Source of the DNA: Chenopodium formosanum
Lineage: Eukaryota; Streptophyta; Magnoliopsida; Caryophyllales; Amaranthaceae
Assembly: GCA_024500155.1 (NCBI GenBank)
Contig: CM044879.1
Span: 9,553,572 to 9,617,571 of the forward strand
DNA length: 64,000 nt
Direction: 5' to 3'
The notes under the pieces are model-generated. The model had not been told where the DNA came from. It saw only the letters and a list, made by a program, of their open reading frames with translations, and ran no database searches. Positions 27,042 to 39,239 of this stretch are shown here, piece by piece. Position 1 is the stretch's first letter. Each line of letters begins with the position of its first letter. A program made the translations under genes and the position numbers.

Positions 27042-28307
27042 CACTACTACAAAAAATGGAATAGAGAACTGTTGAAATAGGCTCTATAGAACACCTCACA
27101 AGCGTCCTTTTGCTAAGCGATGTGTAAAGTTTACAGAACGGGTACAAGAGGCGTTCTATATGCAAGGGAAAAGAGAACGGGTACAAGAGGCGTTCTAAAT
27201 GCAAGAGATAACCATTCTCTATTCTATTTCATATGCTTATAAAAAATGAATAATAGAGAACAGTTAGCAGTTCTCTTTTGATTATTTTTTTTTTTTTTGA
27301 AAAAAAATAATTTAAAAAAATATTATTTTTTACATCAGGGAGGTTGCATACATGCTAATCTACATCATAAATCAATGAAATAAATTGAATTGAAATTGAA
27401 AAAGTCAAACATAAACACCAAATTAAAACAAATTTTATTGTCCTTTATATTCAATCAATTACATCTCATGCCTCAAAAAAATAAATAAATAAATAAATAA
27501 TAAAACGTCTAATGTGATTAATAAAAAAAATCATGACATTGCTTTACTGCTACAATAATACTCCCTCCTTTTTTTTATATGCATCACTTGGTGATGCGCG
27601 GAGTTTTAGGAGGGTAATATAATATTAAGAGTGGATGAATAATATATCATAGTATAAGTAAGATGGGGACCATGAAAGAGAAAGAATGTGAGAGAGTAGA
27701 TATTTTTATTATATAAGTGGGGACCATAGAGGAGAGAGAAATGATAAAATAATTTAAGTGGGGTTTAAAGTAAGAGAGAGAATTGATAAAATAAAGTATA
27801 AAGTTTCCAAATAAGAAAGTGATGCATTTAAAAAAAAAAAAAAACACCCATAAAAGGGAAGTGATGTGTATAAAAAAAACGGAGGGAGTATCACCTACTA
27901 CCACATCAAAAGGAGAAAGACTAAATTAAGGCGCAACATTCGAGCTTAATCTTCTTGCTCGTATCCCAGATTTCGAAAAAAATAATGTTAAGAGGGGTTA
28001 AAATTCATTTGGGCCTTTTCATATGTTAGATTTTTCTTCTGTATTTTCAAAAAAAATAATGTTAAGCATATAGAACGGCTAACTAAAAGGGGTGATCTAT
28101 ATCTTTAGTGTAAAATTTGGATATCAAATAGAACGGTTAACCAAGAAATGCGTTCTATAAAATAAAATTAATTACAATTTAAAAAATAAATAAATTAATC
28201 AAATAGAACAGTTAAATTAGATAGGCGTTCTGTATAATCCTGGAGATCGCCTATCTAAGTTAACCGTTTTACATCTTGCGTTTCTTATTCTAGTTTTTGT
28301 AGTAGTT
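27042..28307. mobile_element. Non-autonomous CACTA element A
   Basis: Begins CACTACTACAAAAAATGG; the right end is TTTTTGTAGTAGT followed by T instead of G. Subterminal regions repeat GAACGG(G/T)TA and GCGTTCTA words in both orientations (for example 27116-27215 and 28065-28240). A Stowaway MITE is nested at 27561-27888. It shares sequence (TAGATAGGCG, GATCGCCTA, TTAACCGTT) with the element at 63698-64000. No transposase. Confidence 0.7.
27561..27888. mobile_element. Stowaway-type MITE, family 1 copy b
   Basis: 328 bp with TA on both sides (27559-27560, 27889-27890). Ends CTCCCTCCTTTTTTTTATAT and its inverse. Same family as 7985-8318 but better preserved. Nested in CACTA element A. Confidence 0.85.
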
Positions 28308-29664
28308 TAACTTGACTTATGGAACAAGTTCCTCTGTTTTCCCTTATTAATGACTAGATTCGATACGACTTTCACTAACCCTAACTAACAGATAACCCCT
28401 ATACTATGAGTAAGAGAATTTAACCTGATGACAACATTAGGAACTAGGAAAACATCAAGCCTAGACAACCATAGCATTATTGGCACACGATTTTACCTAA
28501 TTAAATCAAGAATTACTTTACAATTATTAACAGAGTGGAACGTCCTCCTCTACAATTGGTTTCTACTACATTAATATAATGCGCTCAAGCAATTACGGAT
28601 TTAGTTTCATTAATTATCGATAGAAATCAGACCCAAACAATTAAAAGTTGTACACTTATCATCATTCATATAAATAAACAGTAATTCAAGAATATTCAAA
28701 AGCATTAATCATTAAAACAAATAGTACTCGTCTCAAATACTTATTACATGGTTTCAAACTAATAGTTACTAAGCATAACAAGCTAAGGACTCATAACAGA
28801 GAGATAAACGAAACAAGAACCCATCAAGTTCCTCATATATTCGGATCTGAGTTCCTCTCAAGTTGCTTCGAGTTCCTCCGCTAAAGTGTATCACGAACAA
28901 TAACGAATGACTCCTAACCCTTGAGAGGTTTCAGAGTAAAGTTTCCGTTCTCTAGTGTCTCCCCTTTTCTCTTTGATTTCGTGGCTTTAAATAGGCTAAG
29001 AGATGAGTTGGCATCTTTCAAAGATAAGGAAAGTAATTAGATAAGATTATGATGATATCTTTCTTTCCATATCATAACCAATTAATAAGATCTTCTTATT
29101 AATCAAATACATCCTTTCCAACCCCAAAGACATTCCAAATTCGTGGATTTAATGAACCTAGACGAACAAAATGTGTCCAACAACCTCTTTTCATCCCCGT
29201 CAGTTTATCAATTCCTCCTAGGAACTTCCATTTGTGTTTCGCATTGGCTCCTTTATTTGGTTCATCTTCTTATCTTCTGAAACCACTCAGTAACCTATAA
29301 AAACACATAAAATAGAAATAAGCCATAAAATATATCAAAAATATAAATACAGACACTAAAATGCTAAAGGAACTAATTTAACCTAAAATCTAATTAGGAA
29401 CATGGATATAATATAGTGTCGGAAATGACACTCATTAGTGCACCCAGGTGCACTATAATATTTTCACCTTATCACAGGTCAGTCGTCATTGTTGACCATT
29501 AATAAGCGGAGAATAAATTACATGTTAGATGGGGCCCTTAATTGCTTGGTTAGGCTAAATTAATTATAATAGTGTTAAAAAGTACATATATATAAATATA
29601 TATATGTTATTACTTCAAAGTTTAGACTTTGCACATGTATAGACCAAAATCTTTCAGGTAGTCC

Positions 29665-31364
29665 ATGGAAACCCAACCACATGCATATTCAGTGTGGGCG
29701 ATTCCACCGGAACACGTGAAAGAGAGACTGAAGAAGCTGATGGGCACACTCCGATCAGAGTTTGGCGGCCCCGAGCTTGTTCCTCACCTTACAGTTGTTC
29801 GAGCCGTTACCCTGACGCCAGAAGATGCACTTGAGAAATTCAGATCATCTTGTAAGGGACTAAAGGCGTACAGTGTTCAAGCTAGTGGCGTCTCAACTGG
29901 AACTTGCCCTTACCTCCTATTCGACGCTACTCCTGAGGTACATCGATCTAGTGATGTGTTGTTATTGCCATTAGTCTATAAAACGTAAATTGTCAACTCA
30001 AATTTTGGATCGATGACATAACTTTTTTGAATCGTAAGATTTAGAAGACTATAACTAATTACAATAACTATGTGTGTAAGTGTGTTGCAGGTTGTTGGAA
30101 CTAGTGATCACTGCTGTGGCCATTTTGGATACAACCGCACCGCGCGTAAGTTCATTAACACTTCATATTTTAGCTAGGCGTATTATTGGATAAAAAGTTG
30201 GCTAGTTTAATTTTCTATCCAATTAGTTTAATTTACATTTAAGAGGTAAACTTCAATACGAAATATACAGTTATAATATGATATATACAATTATAGTGAT
30301 AAAACATTTGTATTTGTTGAGAATTTTCGGTCCAAAAAATGGTAAAATTGTAATTTAGTAGTCCTGTTTTATTACAATCACACCATCACTATCTCTTCTT
30401 CCCTATTTTCACATTCATTTTGCTTAGTTTGACTTTTATTACTCCCTTAATGTATTACTCCCAATCCAAACATGCCCTAAATAGTGATATTAATGTGGGG
30501 ACAAAGCAAACACCTACCTCTAATAAATAGCAAGTGTTAAAACAAAGTAAGCTTTACATCTCCTTACCATTATAATCCATATCAAAGAAGTTGGTGGTCT
30601 GCTAGTCTATCTTATCATGGGCCTTGGCCCATGGTCCAACAACTAATTCTTAAAAGTAATAGTAACAGATGGATGTAGTTTTAATAGGGCTAGTTAGACC
30701 CACTAGTTAGCATATGGGGAAGTGACATATATTTTGAAACCGAGAAAGTTCAATAGTGCATATTTTTTAGTTCATTACATTTATAACTAGTTATTGACCC
30801 GGGCGATGCCCCGGCTCAGATTATCATAAATTCATAAGTTCGTTTGATCAAATTAATTTAGAAGGGTTGATGTTGAACAATATTAATAACTGAATGCAAA
30901 TATAATAAGAGGTTAATATGAAAAGATTTTGAATTAAACTAAACACTATAGCATTAAAATTAGACCAATGAAGAGTTTTTGTTAAAGAGACTAAACATTA
31001 ATACAATTCATCAATATGGTGAGAGAAGAGGGATGACACGTAGGATAACATGTAGTGCATATGCGGCATATGGGTGACACATGTCGTTAGCATATTGTCC
31101 CCATGAGTTTTAATAATATTATAGATTTACTTTGATTTATTACAATAATCGAATTTTGCAGCTTACAAACCACACATGAGCCTTCTATATGCGGACTTAA
31201 CAGACGAAGAGAAGAAGAGAGCAGAAGAGAGAGCTATAATTTTGGATGAAAGCATTGTGAACTTGAGTTTTACGATAGATCGTCTGGCACTCTACATAAC
31301 TGATGAAGATAAGACTCTCAAATCTTGGAAGAAGGTGTCTGAATGTGAACTCCAAGCCATTTAG
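29665..31364 (+). CDS. 2H-type cyclic phosphodiesterase (CPDase), copy 1
   Basis: Exons 29665-29937, 30091-30145 and 31162-31364 (531 nt, 176 aa), GT-AG introns of 153 and 1016 bp. Plant CPDases (about 180 aa) open ADP-ribose 1'',2''-cyclic phosphate, a by-product of tRNA splicing, to ADP-ribose 1''-phosphate. The two catalytic H-x-(T/S)-x motifs are present: HLTV at His41 and HMSL at His114. YSVWAIP at the N-terminus is typical. Compared with the other two copies, four residues are missing in exon 1 (STGTC-PYLLF against STGTFFYQCVYLLL), a 12-nt in-frame deletion in a core strand, so folding or activity may be affected. A TATATAAATA lies about 75 bp upstream. A Helitron sits in intron 2. Confidence 0.85.
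30787..31125 (-). mobile_element. Non-autonomous Helitron in CPDase copy 1, intron 2
   Basis: 339 bp. On the minus strand it starts TCTATAATATTATTAAA after an A and ends CTAG before a T, with hairpin CCGGGGC-AT-CGCCCGGG and 7 bp before the CTAG. It belongs to the same structural class as 11948-12615 but to a different family. Confidence 0.75.
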
Positions 31365-31600
31365 GCTTTTGTATAATTTACTACTTGTAATTTTAAATTT
31401 CTAAAATCTTTAATTAGCTAGTAATGAATAAGTTTCTGTCATTTGTAGACGCCTTGCATATGTTTGCGATTGTGATTTGTAAACATTTGCTTCCAATAAT
31501 AAAATCTGCTACTTAGACCTGTCTAAAGTTACGTACTCAACTTAGGTTTATTTTTAATAAGTTAAAGAATTTAGATGATAGATCTTATTGGACAATTAGT

Positions 31601-32540
31601 CTAAGGTGCACCCTTGTGCACCTTAGATAGGTGCAACAACGTAAAAAAAATTAACATTACGCTTTACAAAATGAACATATAGTAAACAAATATGAACTTT
31701 TAGTAAAAAAAGTATGAACATGAAAAAAAAAATGAACATTTAATAATAAAAAATGAACACATAAAAAAAATGAACATTTAATACTTATAACGCATATGTT
31801 TCGTAATCATATTATTTTTTATTTCTTTAAATTTTATTTTCATAATTAAATGCATTATATTCGTTATAATATTTTATATGTTCATATATAATTTCAAATA
31901 TTCATAATGTAAATATGTAGTGTTGTTCATGATAAATTAATTAAATATGTTTATGCATATGTTTTCTTTCTTAAATGTTTATGTTCATATTTTTTTACGC
32001 ATATGTTCACCTTTGGAATGCTTATATTCACTTTAAGAAAACCAATGCTTACGTTCATATTTTGAAATGTTATGTTCACTTTCTAAAATGCATAAGTTCA
32101 TATTTTTTATGTCTATGTACACTTTCTCAAAAGCTAATGTTCACATTTATGGGAACCTATGCATATGTTCATATTTTGCATGATTATGTTCAAATAAAAA
32201 AAATGCAGAAAATTAGATAAAATTCATTTCGTTGGAATTAAGAAAATCATATACTACCTCCGTTAACATTTAGTTGCAACTTTGAAATATTTTATGTCTC
32301 TCAAATAATACCCCAAAGTTGCAACTAAATGTTAACGAAGGTAGTATAACCTAATCAATTGAAATTAATCACAAATTCACCACATAAGAAATTGAAAATC
32401 ACACATTTTTATGCCTATGTTCACTTTCTGAAAAGCTAATGTTCATATTTTTTTTATACCTATGTTCACTTTCTGAAAAGCTAATGTTCATATTGTGCTG
32501 TTGTTACACCTATTTTTAGGTGCATGAGTTTGCACCTAAG
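31601..32540. repeat. AT-rich element with GGTGCA ends, copy c
   Basis: Left end CTAAGGTGCACCCTTGTGCA, right end TTTGCACCTAAG. The left half is rich in ATGAACAT and the right half in ATGTTCA words, so it is roughly inverted. The word ATGTTCACTTTCTGAAAAGC occurs twice near the right end. A 95-bp MITE is nested at 32252-32346. No coding capacity. Confidence 0.5.
32252..32346. mobile_element. 95-bp hairpin MITE
   Basis: TACTACCTCCGTTAACATTT opens a 32-bp arm (32252-32283) that pairs almost perfectly with 32315-32346; only 31 bp of loop separates them. Likely Stowaway-type given the TACTACCTCCGT end. Confidence 0.75.
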
Positions 32541-33573
32541 AATATGCGCTTATCAGAACGAGCTTTACACTGGTGGACTCAATTCAAATTTGAATGCCAA
32601 ACGGCCCAAACCCTTGAGAGAGGAAAAAGTCTTTTATTAGTAGTATTTTTTTGGTATATAACCACCTCTAAAAGCACTCTGTATTGAACTAACTATCCTT
32701 TTTTATTCGAAATTAAAAAATACCACCCATCAATGTCAAGCAATTTCACTACCTTTTTTCAATTTCGGCCATTTTCTGACTTAGGGGTCACAAAATGTAA
32801 AATCAAAATAAAATTATATGTAATGATTTGATACTTATATAAAAATTAAGCAATCAATACTAGTGGCTTATAAAATAGAATTATATATAGCACACAGAAA
32901 TGATGGAAAGAGATAGAAGTTATACGCTATGAAAGTATGAAAACACATTGCATTGTATATTTGTAACTCCCCAATTTCAATCCTTCCAATTAAAAATGTG
33001 CTTTATAAAATGATGAATATCTTGCAATAATATGCTTTTTCCTTGGACAAATGGACAGGTAAGATAATAAGGGATTCGATTGGAAGATTTGGAACTAAGT
33101 GGCCAAAAAGAGTTATTCTACGCTTAATTATGATAATTAGCCGCGTAAAGACAACGCAACGTAACACAAAGTTATATTCCACTCCCACTTGTAACAATAG
33201 TAGTCTATCAACTATGTCATCTTCTCACCTACAAAAAATTATTGTAATAATAATCAGACTTGTATAATCTACTCCTACTTTTTTAAAAAATTTCATTACT
33301 TTAACTTATTCATTATCCATACTGTTTTTTACTTATTATTTAACTATTGTGAAATGATTGTGTCTTATTATGTAATATATTATTGTATTAGTTATAATGT
33401 CTAATTTCTAATTTAATTTTTTTTTTATAATAAAATATATATCTCGGTAAATATATTCTCACAAGATGATCCAGCTCTGATCTGCTACCAATAATACCCC
33501 GTATGTGTGAACATAACGTAAAATGTGAAGGCATGATTGACATACTCCAAAAAAAAATAACATTTGCCAGGCT
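32541..33573. other. Intergenic, no gene seen
   Basis: AT-rich. Short ORFs at 33003-33267 on both strands show no family resemblance. Ends at the TATA box of CPDase copy 2. Confidence 0.4.
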
Positions 33574-33581
33574 TATAAATA
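33574..33581 (+). promoter_or_regulatory. Putative TATA box of CPDase copy 2
   Basis: TATAAATA, 109 bp before the ATG at 33690. Confidence 0.5.
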
Positions 33582-33689
33582 CAAAACATGACGTATAATT
33601 CCTACATCAAAAAAACATATCATTCCTAAGTCCACAAATTGGTTACCATTTTTCTCTTACAAATAGATTAACCTCATTTGTATCCGTCA

Positions 33690-34955
33690 ATGTCTGATCA
33701 TACGGTAGGTCGGAAGCCATCAGGTGACGAGGAGGGGGCGTACGCGGTGTGGGCGACTCCATCAAAGGATGCAAAGATGAGGCTGAAGAAGTTGATGAGC
33801 GGCCTACGATCGAAGTTCGGTGGGCCCAAGTTTGATCCTCATCTTACTGTTGTAGGGCCAATCAGTTTAACGGGGAAAGATGCAAAAGAGAAATTTCGGG
33901 TAGCTTGCCGGGGGTTGAAAGCTTATCCTGCTCAAGCTCAGGAAATTTCTACCGGTAATTCTTTCTGGCAGTCTGTTTACCTCCGCCTCAACGCCACCCC
34001 CAAGGTAATTCAACAAAGTATTTCCTTGGATTATAAATCGTCTTGTTAGATTATCTTAAGCATAGTGGTAATTATTTTAAGGATGATTACTATACCATTT
34101 TTAATAAATATTGTATAACCGTAATGACTAATTATGTGTATTGAATACATTAATTCTTTTATATGTGCATGGAAAACTATGAAAGCAAGTAATAGAAATA
34201 AAAAGAAACTTGCGTTATTTATAAACAAAATTTTGAAAATTTATGTTCTAGTAATTAATAAAGTGTTATATGTGTGGCTAATCATACCATACGCCCTATA
34301 ACACTGGTGGAGTAATCTCTATCACAGTGACGAAATAACTCCTATGATGGTTGGCCACACAGTGTGACCAGCCACATATAAAAGTTGTGAATAAGGATCA
34401 CTCTAATCCTATCTTCGCATCATAAAAGATATTCTCAGCATTTGCTCGTCTAAACTTATATTCTGACCTAAACTGTATATAATTTTGATGAGTTACTCCA
34501 TATTAACTTATCTAAATTTATGTTATTTGTTATATAATCTCTCATAGGTGCTTGGAATTAGTAGTCATTTCGATGAACACTTTGGTAACACCCGTACAAC
34601 ACGTAAGTTTGAAATGTTGTAATTGAGCTTGTTTATTAACCATTTTACATTTTTACCTTATTAACCATTTTACATATCTGTAACTAATAGATCGAGCCTT
34701 ATTCACTACTGCTTGTATTTGATTTGTTACGAAAAATAATAAACTTTTGCAGCTTACTTACCACACATGAGCCTTCTATATGGAGACTTGACGGATGAAG
34801 AGAAGAATGAAGTTATAGAGGAAGCTAAAACCCTAGATGAAACCATTGATACCATGAGCTTCGCGATAGATCGCCTAGAACTGTACATTACACCTGATGA
34901 TAAGACTCTCAAGTCCTGGATTAAGGTGGAAGAATATGAGCTTTGTGCACATTGA
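33690..34955 (+). CDS. 2H-type cyclic phosphodiesterase (CPDase), copy 2
   Basis: Exons 33690-34004, 34548-34602 and 34753-34955 (573 nt, 190 aa); introns 543 and 150 bp, GT-AG. The ATG at 33690 gives MSDHTVGRK, a 10-residue N-terminal extension compared with the other copies; the upstream in-frame codons contain no ATG. Both catalytic motifs are present: HLTV at His51 and HMSL at His128. The exon-2 segment reads SSHFDEHFGNT where copies 1 and 3 have SDHCCGHFGYN, so the vicinal cysteine pair is missing here. Exon boundaries and the 55-nt middle exon are the same in all copies, as expected for tandem duplication. Of the three copies it looks the most complete. Product is expected to act on ADP-ribose 1'',2''-cyclic phosphate from tRNA splicing (family knowledge). 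Confidence 0.88.
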
Positions 34956-35149
34956 TCTTCGTTTTTCCTATCTTATTTGTACTAAATTTGTGGCATTATA
35001 CTTAGTGTCCATGTATTGTTAAAGTTCATGTTGATGTTTCTGGAAGGACGACTACTGATGTATGTTGTTATGCGAACCTTATGCTGTTAAATTGAATTTT
35101 TTTTTCATGTTGCTTTTATTTGGTGCTCTTGGTTATATTTTAAGGAAAA
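34956..35149. other. 3' flank of CPDase copy 2
   Basis: Holds the probable 3' UTR; nothing else recognised. Confidence 0.4.
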
Positions 35150-35414
35150 TACACTTTAGTAATCCCAACTTTGCTCAGTTTAATTTTAAATAGTCCCAAC
35201 TTTTCGATTATTCTGCAATAATCCTAACTTTTGCCTGCGTATTCTTTCTCCAATCTCGTTTACCGAGAAAGAGTTAATTTTATTCTTACAAAAACAAAAA
35301 TATTGTAACGTTGGGACTATTTAAATTATTAAGTTTTCTTTTGGAAGGGAATTAATAAGTTTATTGGTTAACAAAATTATTAAGCTGTTTTTGGAAGGGA
35401 ATTAATAAATTTTT

Positions 35415-36370
35415 GGGAAATTCTACATGGTGGCCTCAAGAATTCAGTTTTTCTACGTGAAAGATGAACTTTTTTCCAACTCTCTTAAGTGGCCCTAAAG
35501 TTTTTAAAAATTAAGCATAGTGCCCAATTTTTGGTTTTTTGGCTAACTATTTTAATTTTCGGTTAACAATAAGTAATTAAAAAAGAAAATTAAAAAAAAT
35601 TATCTAAAAAAAAATGAAACACCAATTTAACCAGCTGCCACCCACGACAGTAACCACCTGTCGAACTAGATGCTTCCGTTGCCGGTACGCCCAGAACTCC
35701 TCCTTCAATGCCGACTCGCCCACACACTCCCCCCCCCCCGGCGCCGGTGCTACCCTAACCTCCATCCCATCCTTCCCTAACCACCGTAACCTCGCTCAGC
35801 CCCCACAAATCGAAAACTCCTAAAAGTTGCCGGAAAAGTCAGGGTACCCCTCCCCACACACTCAAAACCCTAGCGTTGGCCTTTTAAAAGTGTAGGGGAA
35901 GGGGCGGCCGGACTTTTTAAGTCGAGATTTTGGGATTTTTGAGGGCTTGGGTTGGGTTACGGGATCGGGTATGGGTCGGTTTATAGGGGTTGCGGTTGTT
36001 GGAAAAAGGGAATTGAAGTAAGGGAGGTCAGGGAAGTCACCAATGTTGGGAAATTGGAAATAAGAGTGTTGGCGCCGGCGATGGCTAGCCGTGGGGTTTA
36101 GCAGGTGGTTGAATGTGTGGCAGATGGGTGGTTTAAGTTTTTTTATCTTTTTTATTTATTTATTTATTTATTTATTTATTTTGAAGAATTTGGTTTTGTT
36201 AAAAAAATTAGTTATGTTAATTTGAAAACTAAAAAAGTTAGCCATAAAACCAAAAAAAAAGACACTATACTTAATTTTTCAAAACTTGGGTGCCACTTAA
36301 GAGAGGTAGAAAAAAGATTGACTTCCACATAGAAAATTTAGAACTAGAAGACCACCATGTAGAATTTCCC
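35415..36370. mobile_element. Non-autonomous Mutator-like element (inner)
   Basis: 956 bp. Long terminal inverted repeats of about 170 bp begin GGGAAATTCTACATGGTGG. The 9-bp target duplication is TAAATTTTT (35406-35414) and TAAGTTTTT (36371-36379), one mismatch; nine bases is the Mutator length. The interior (35620-36100) is markedly more GC-rich and includes a 69-codon Pro/Thr-rich frame at 35614-35823; this may be captured gene sequence but no family was recognised. Confidence 0.75.
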
Positions 36371-36794
36371 TAAGTTTTTTTTATAAAAATATAAAAAAAA
36401 AGATAAAAAATAAATAAATCAAAGCCCATCCATCCATGACCACTGCCGGTGGCCACGACCTCCCCAGCCTATCCCTATATCCTTCCTCAGTTCCTGACTT
36501 CTACCGCCCATCACCAAATACCGACACTCCCTTGCTTTCCTCACCCCAAAAACCTGGCCCCACCAATTTCTAAATCCCCAAAAACGTAGTCATCGGGAGC
36601 TTGGGATCACTTTCGAAGGTAGGGAAGGGAGGAGGTCTGTTTTCGAATTGAGAGAAAGGATGGGGGCCGGTTTTAGTAGTGTGGGAAGATAGAGGTTTCG
36701 GATTTTGCGGCATGGGAAAGGAGGAGGTCCATCTAGGGGGTTACGTCGGGGAGGGGAATGGTACAGTGGCAGCGTTGTGAAGGATGATGGCGGT

Positions 36795-38719
36795 CACTAC
36801 TAAAATTCGGCCAAATTGCGACCACCTCAAACGATCGCAGAAACTAGCAAAAACGGTCGCAAAACATAATTGCGACCGTCAACGGTCGTAACATGACGGT
36901 CGTTATTCTCCTGGTCGCAAAAAAACAAAATTACGACCGTTTGGCGGTCGCAGATTTTTTGCGACCGTTTTTTCTATTTTCAACGACCGTTGAGAAAACG
37001 GTCGCAAATATTAATAATTGCGACCGCTTTATGAAACGGTCGCAGATCTTGAAATTAGCGACCGTCATAAGCGGTCGCAAAAAGTTTTTAAAAAAACAAA
37101 AAAAAAAAAGAAAACAGTCCCATCACCCACCCTTGACCCAGATCCACCGAAACTAGATCCCACCGAACCACCACCACTACCCACCCTAAACAACCACTAG
37201 CCGCCGCCCTCTACCCACCATCACCTTCGCCCACCTTCAACGACCAATATTTACCACCACCCATCCACCCTTAACCCAGAAAAACATAAATTTATCAAAA
37301 AAAAATTAACACGACAAACATCTGATTAAACCAACAAAAACAACCCATATAATTTCTAACAAATTTACAAAAATCAAACAAAAAATCGAAAACAAAAAAA
37401 AAAAAGCAACATAAATTACTCAAAACAATTTAACCCACAAATAAAATGCACAAAAATTAAACAAAAAATCAACAAAAAATACGAACACAAATCAAACCCA
37501 CAAACACTAAGCAATTCGTATTTCAAAAATTCAACTATAAAAAACCCACAAAAATTCAGACAACAATCACACAATTTCGACAAAAATCGAACAACAATTC
37601 GAACAAAATCAACAAAAATTAGAACCAAAAGTCAAAACTCAAACAAAAACACAAACAAAAATCGAAAAAAAAATTGAACAATCATAGAAATTAGAGAACA
37701 AAATAAAACAACAAAAGTTGAAAATAATAAGCAAAAAACATAATAAAAATTCAGAGAAAAAACACATACCTCTCACAAAACTTCTTCCTCTTTAGGTTTA
37801 TATGGTCAAATTCGACCATAAAAACTCCAGATCTGGAATTTTAATGGTCGAATTTGACAATTAATACCAAACTTTGACGAGAGTACAACACCACAATTCA
37901 TTAGTTGACAGAAATCCCAAGAAAAAGATAAGATGAAGAAGAAACAAAGAAACAGAGATGGAGCGAAAATCTTAAGGAAAAAGAACGAAAAGGAGAAGAC
38001 TGGGGAAAGAATACGGGAGGGAGAATAGGAGGAAATTTAGAGAAAGAGAATTCATGAGCAGTTTGCATTGTTTGGTTTCTCGGCAATGAAAGTCACAAAA
38101 TAGGAGATGAGAGTGAAGGAGGATAATGAATTAGAGAGAGGAGGAACGTGAGAAGGAAAAGAAGGAAAGAGAGGAGATAAGGAAAATGAAGGGAGAGAGG
38201 CGTTGTGTAAAAAAAATTAGGGTTAGTGTGAGTTGGAAGTTGGAATCCCTTTTATACCCTATTTTAAAAATTAAAAAAAAAAAAAACAATTACAACTGTT
38301 GAAACGGTCCCAAAATAAGAAATCTGCGACCGTTTTAGAGGCGGTCGCAGATTATGATATTTACGACCGCCTAAGAGACGGTCGCAGATTATGACATTTA
38401 CGACCATCTCTTTGACGGTCGCAGATTATGATATTTACGACCGTCTAAGAGACGGTCGCAGATTATGACATTTACGACCGTCTCTTAGACGGTCGCAAAC
38501 AATTTAATTTAATTTAGAATTATTTTTAATTGTTCAAACATCCTAGCGACCGTCTAAAAAGCTAAAAACGGTCGTAATACGGTCGCAAATTTGCGACCGT
38601 TGTCAAAGCAGTCGTAATATTGCGACCACATAAAAAAACGGTCGCAAATTTCATAATTTGCGACCGTTTTTCAGACGGTCGTAGAAAAACGGTCGCAATT
38701 TAGCCGAATTTTAGTAGTG
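36795..38719. mobile_element. Non-autonomous CACTA element B with CGGTCGC subterminal repeats
   Basis: 1925 bp. Ends CACTACTAAAATTCGGC and a perfect inverse GCCGAATTTTAGTAGTG, flanked by the 3-bp target duplication GGT (36792-36794 and 38720-38722). Both subterminal regions (36825-37080 and 38300-38690) carry many copies of CGGTCGCA/TGCGACCG in both orientations, the pattern expected of transposase-binding sites. The interior is non-coding; on the minus strand a CT-rich leader-like stretch is followed by a 56-bp palindrome and a GTATGTG donor-like site. No transposase. Confidence 0.9.
37804..37859. repeat. 56-bp palindrome in CACTA element B
   Basis: Near-perfect palindrome centred on AGATCT at 37829-37834 (25 of 28 pairs match). 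Outer arms read GGTCAAATTCGACCAT. The same palindrome is at 62395-62450 in element C. Confidence 0.85.
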
Positions 38720-39101
38720 GGTGTCCGAGGTGGAGTTAGGGTTGAGGCGCCAATTTTCTGTGTTAGGGGTGGTTTGGCGGCGAAAAGCGGCGGCTGGTCG
38801 AATCTGGGATATGCTTGGTAGAAGGTCATCATTGGTGGCTGGTGTAGTGGCCGGTGGTTTGGGTTTTTAAATTTTTTTTCTTTTTCATTTTTTTTTTTTG
38901 AAGACCAATCATGTGTTGGCACATTTTAGGTAACCTAGGATAAAGTGTTGTTGACATGTTTGAGATTTTAGAAAGAAAACGTAGGTAAAAGTTGGGATTA
39001 TTGCAGATTAATTAAAAATTAGGATTATTTAAAGTAAATTGGGAAAAGTTGAATTTTTTTTTAATTTTTTTATTTTTGGTGAAAGACAAAGTTGATGTAC
39101 G

Positions 39102-39239
39102 TGTATTTGGGAAAAATACGGCTCACCCTCAATAGAGATCGATCCTTGGCGATGGAGATATATATATATATAAATACATAAGACCTAATACACTGAAAAT
39201 ACCGTTTCGTTCTTTACATGTATAAATTGCCCTAATACA
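39102..39239 (-). repeat. Short LTR of an old copia element
   Basis: 138 bp, TGTATTTGGG to CCTAATACA, TG...CA. A TATATATATATAAATA stretch is inside. A CCCCCTC tract directly to its right (39240-39248) is the polypurine tract of a minus-strand element, so this is its 3' LTR. Confidence 0.6.

Larger units (their letters stand above)
26711..29433. mobile_element. Unclassified non-coding element with TG...CA ends
   Basis: Begins TGGTGTCGAAATGAACAC and ends AGTGTCGGAAATGACACTCA. Non-coding throughout; about 1.46 kb without its nested CACTA element. TG...CA ends suggest an LTR-type derivative such as a LARD or TRIM, but no LTR pair, PBS or target duplication could be fixed. It interrupts the GTGCACC element. 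Confidence 0.35.
35150..39060. mobile_element. Mutator-like element with nested insertions (outer element)
   Basis: About 100 bp at 35157-35260 pairs in inverted orientation with 38960-39055 at roughly 80 percent; shared marks are CTGCAATAATCC and TTTTACCTACG/TTTTGCCTGCG. Exact ends are uncertain. Removing the inner Mutator-like element and the CACTA element leaves about 1.0 kb. The interior next to the CACTA insertion is GC-rich (36420-36790 and 38720-38870) and itself inverted-repeat-like. Confidence 0.5.

Noticed and set aside
35614..35823. GC-rich 69-codon frame
   Set aside because: Inside a Mutator-like element, no recognised family, no splice context; reported only as possible captured sequence.
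38300..38690. Regularly spaced CGGTCGCAGATTATGA repeats resembling a CRISPR array
   Set aside because: They occur in both orientations, vary in spacing and lie inside both ends of a CACTA element in a plant genome; they are subterminal repeats.
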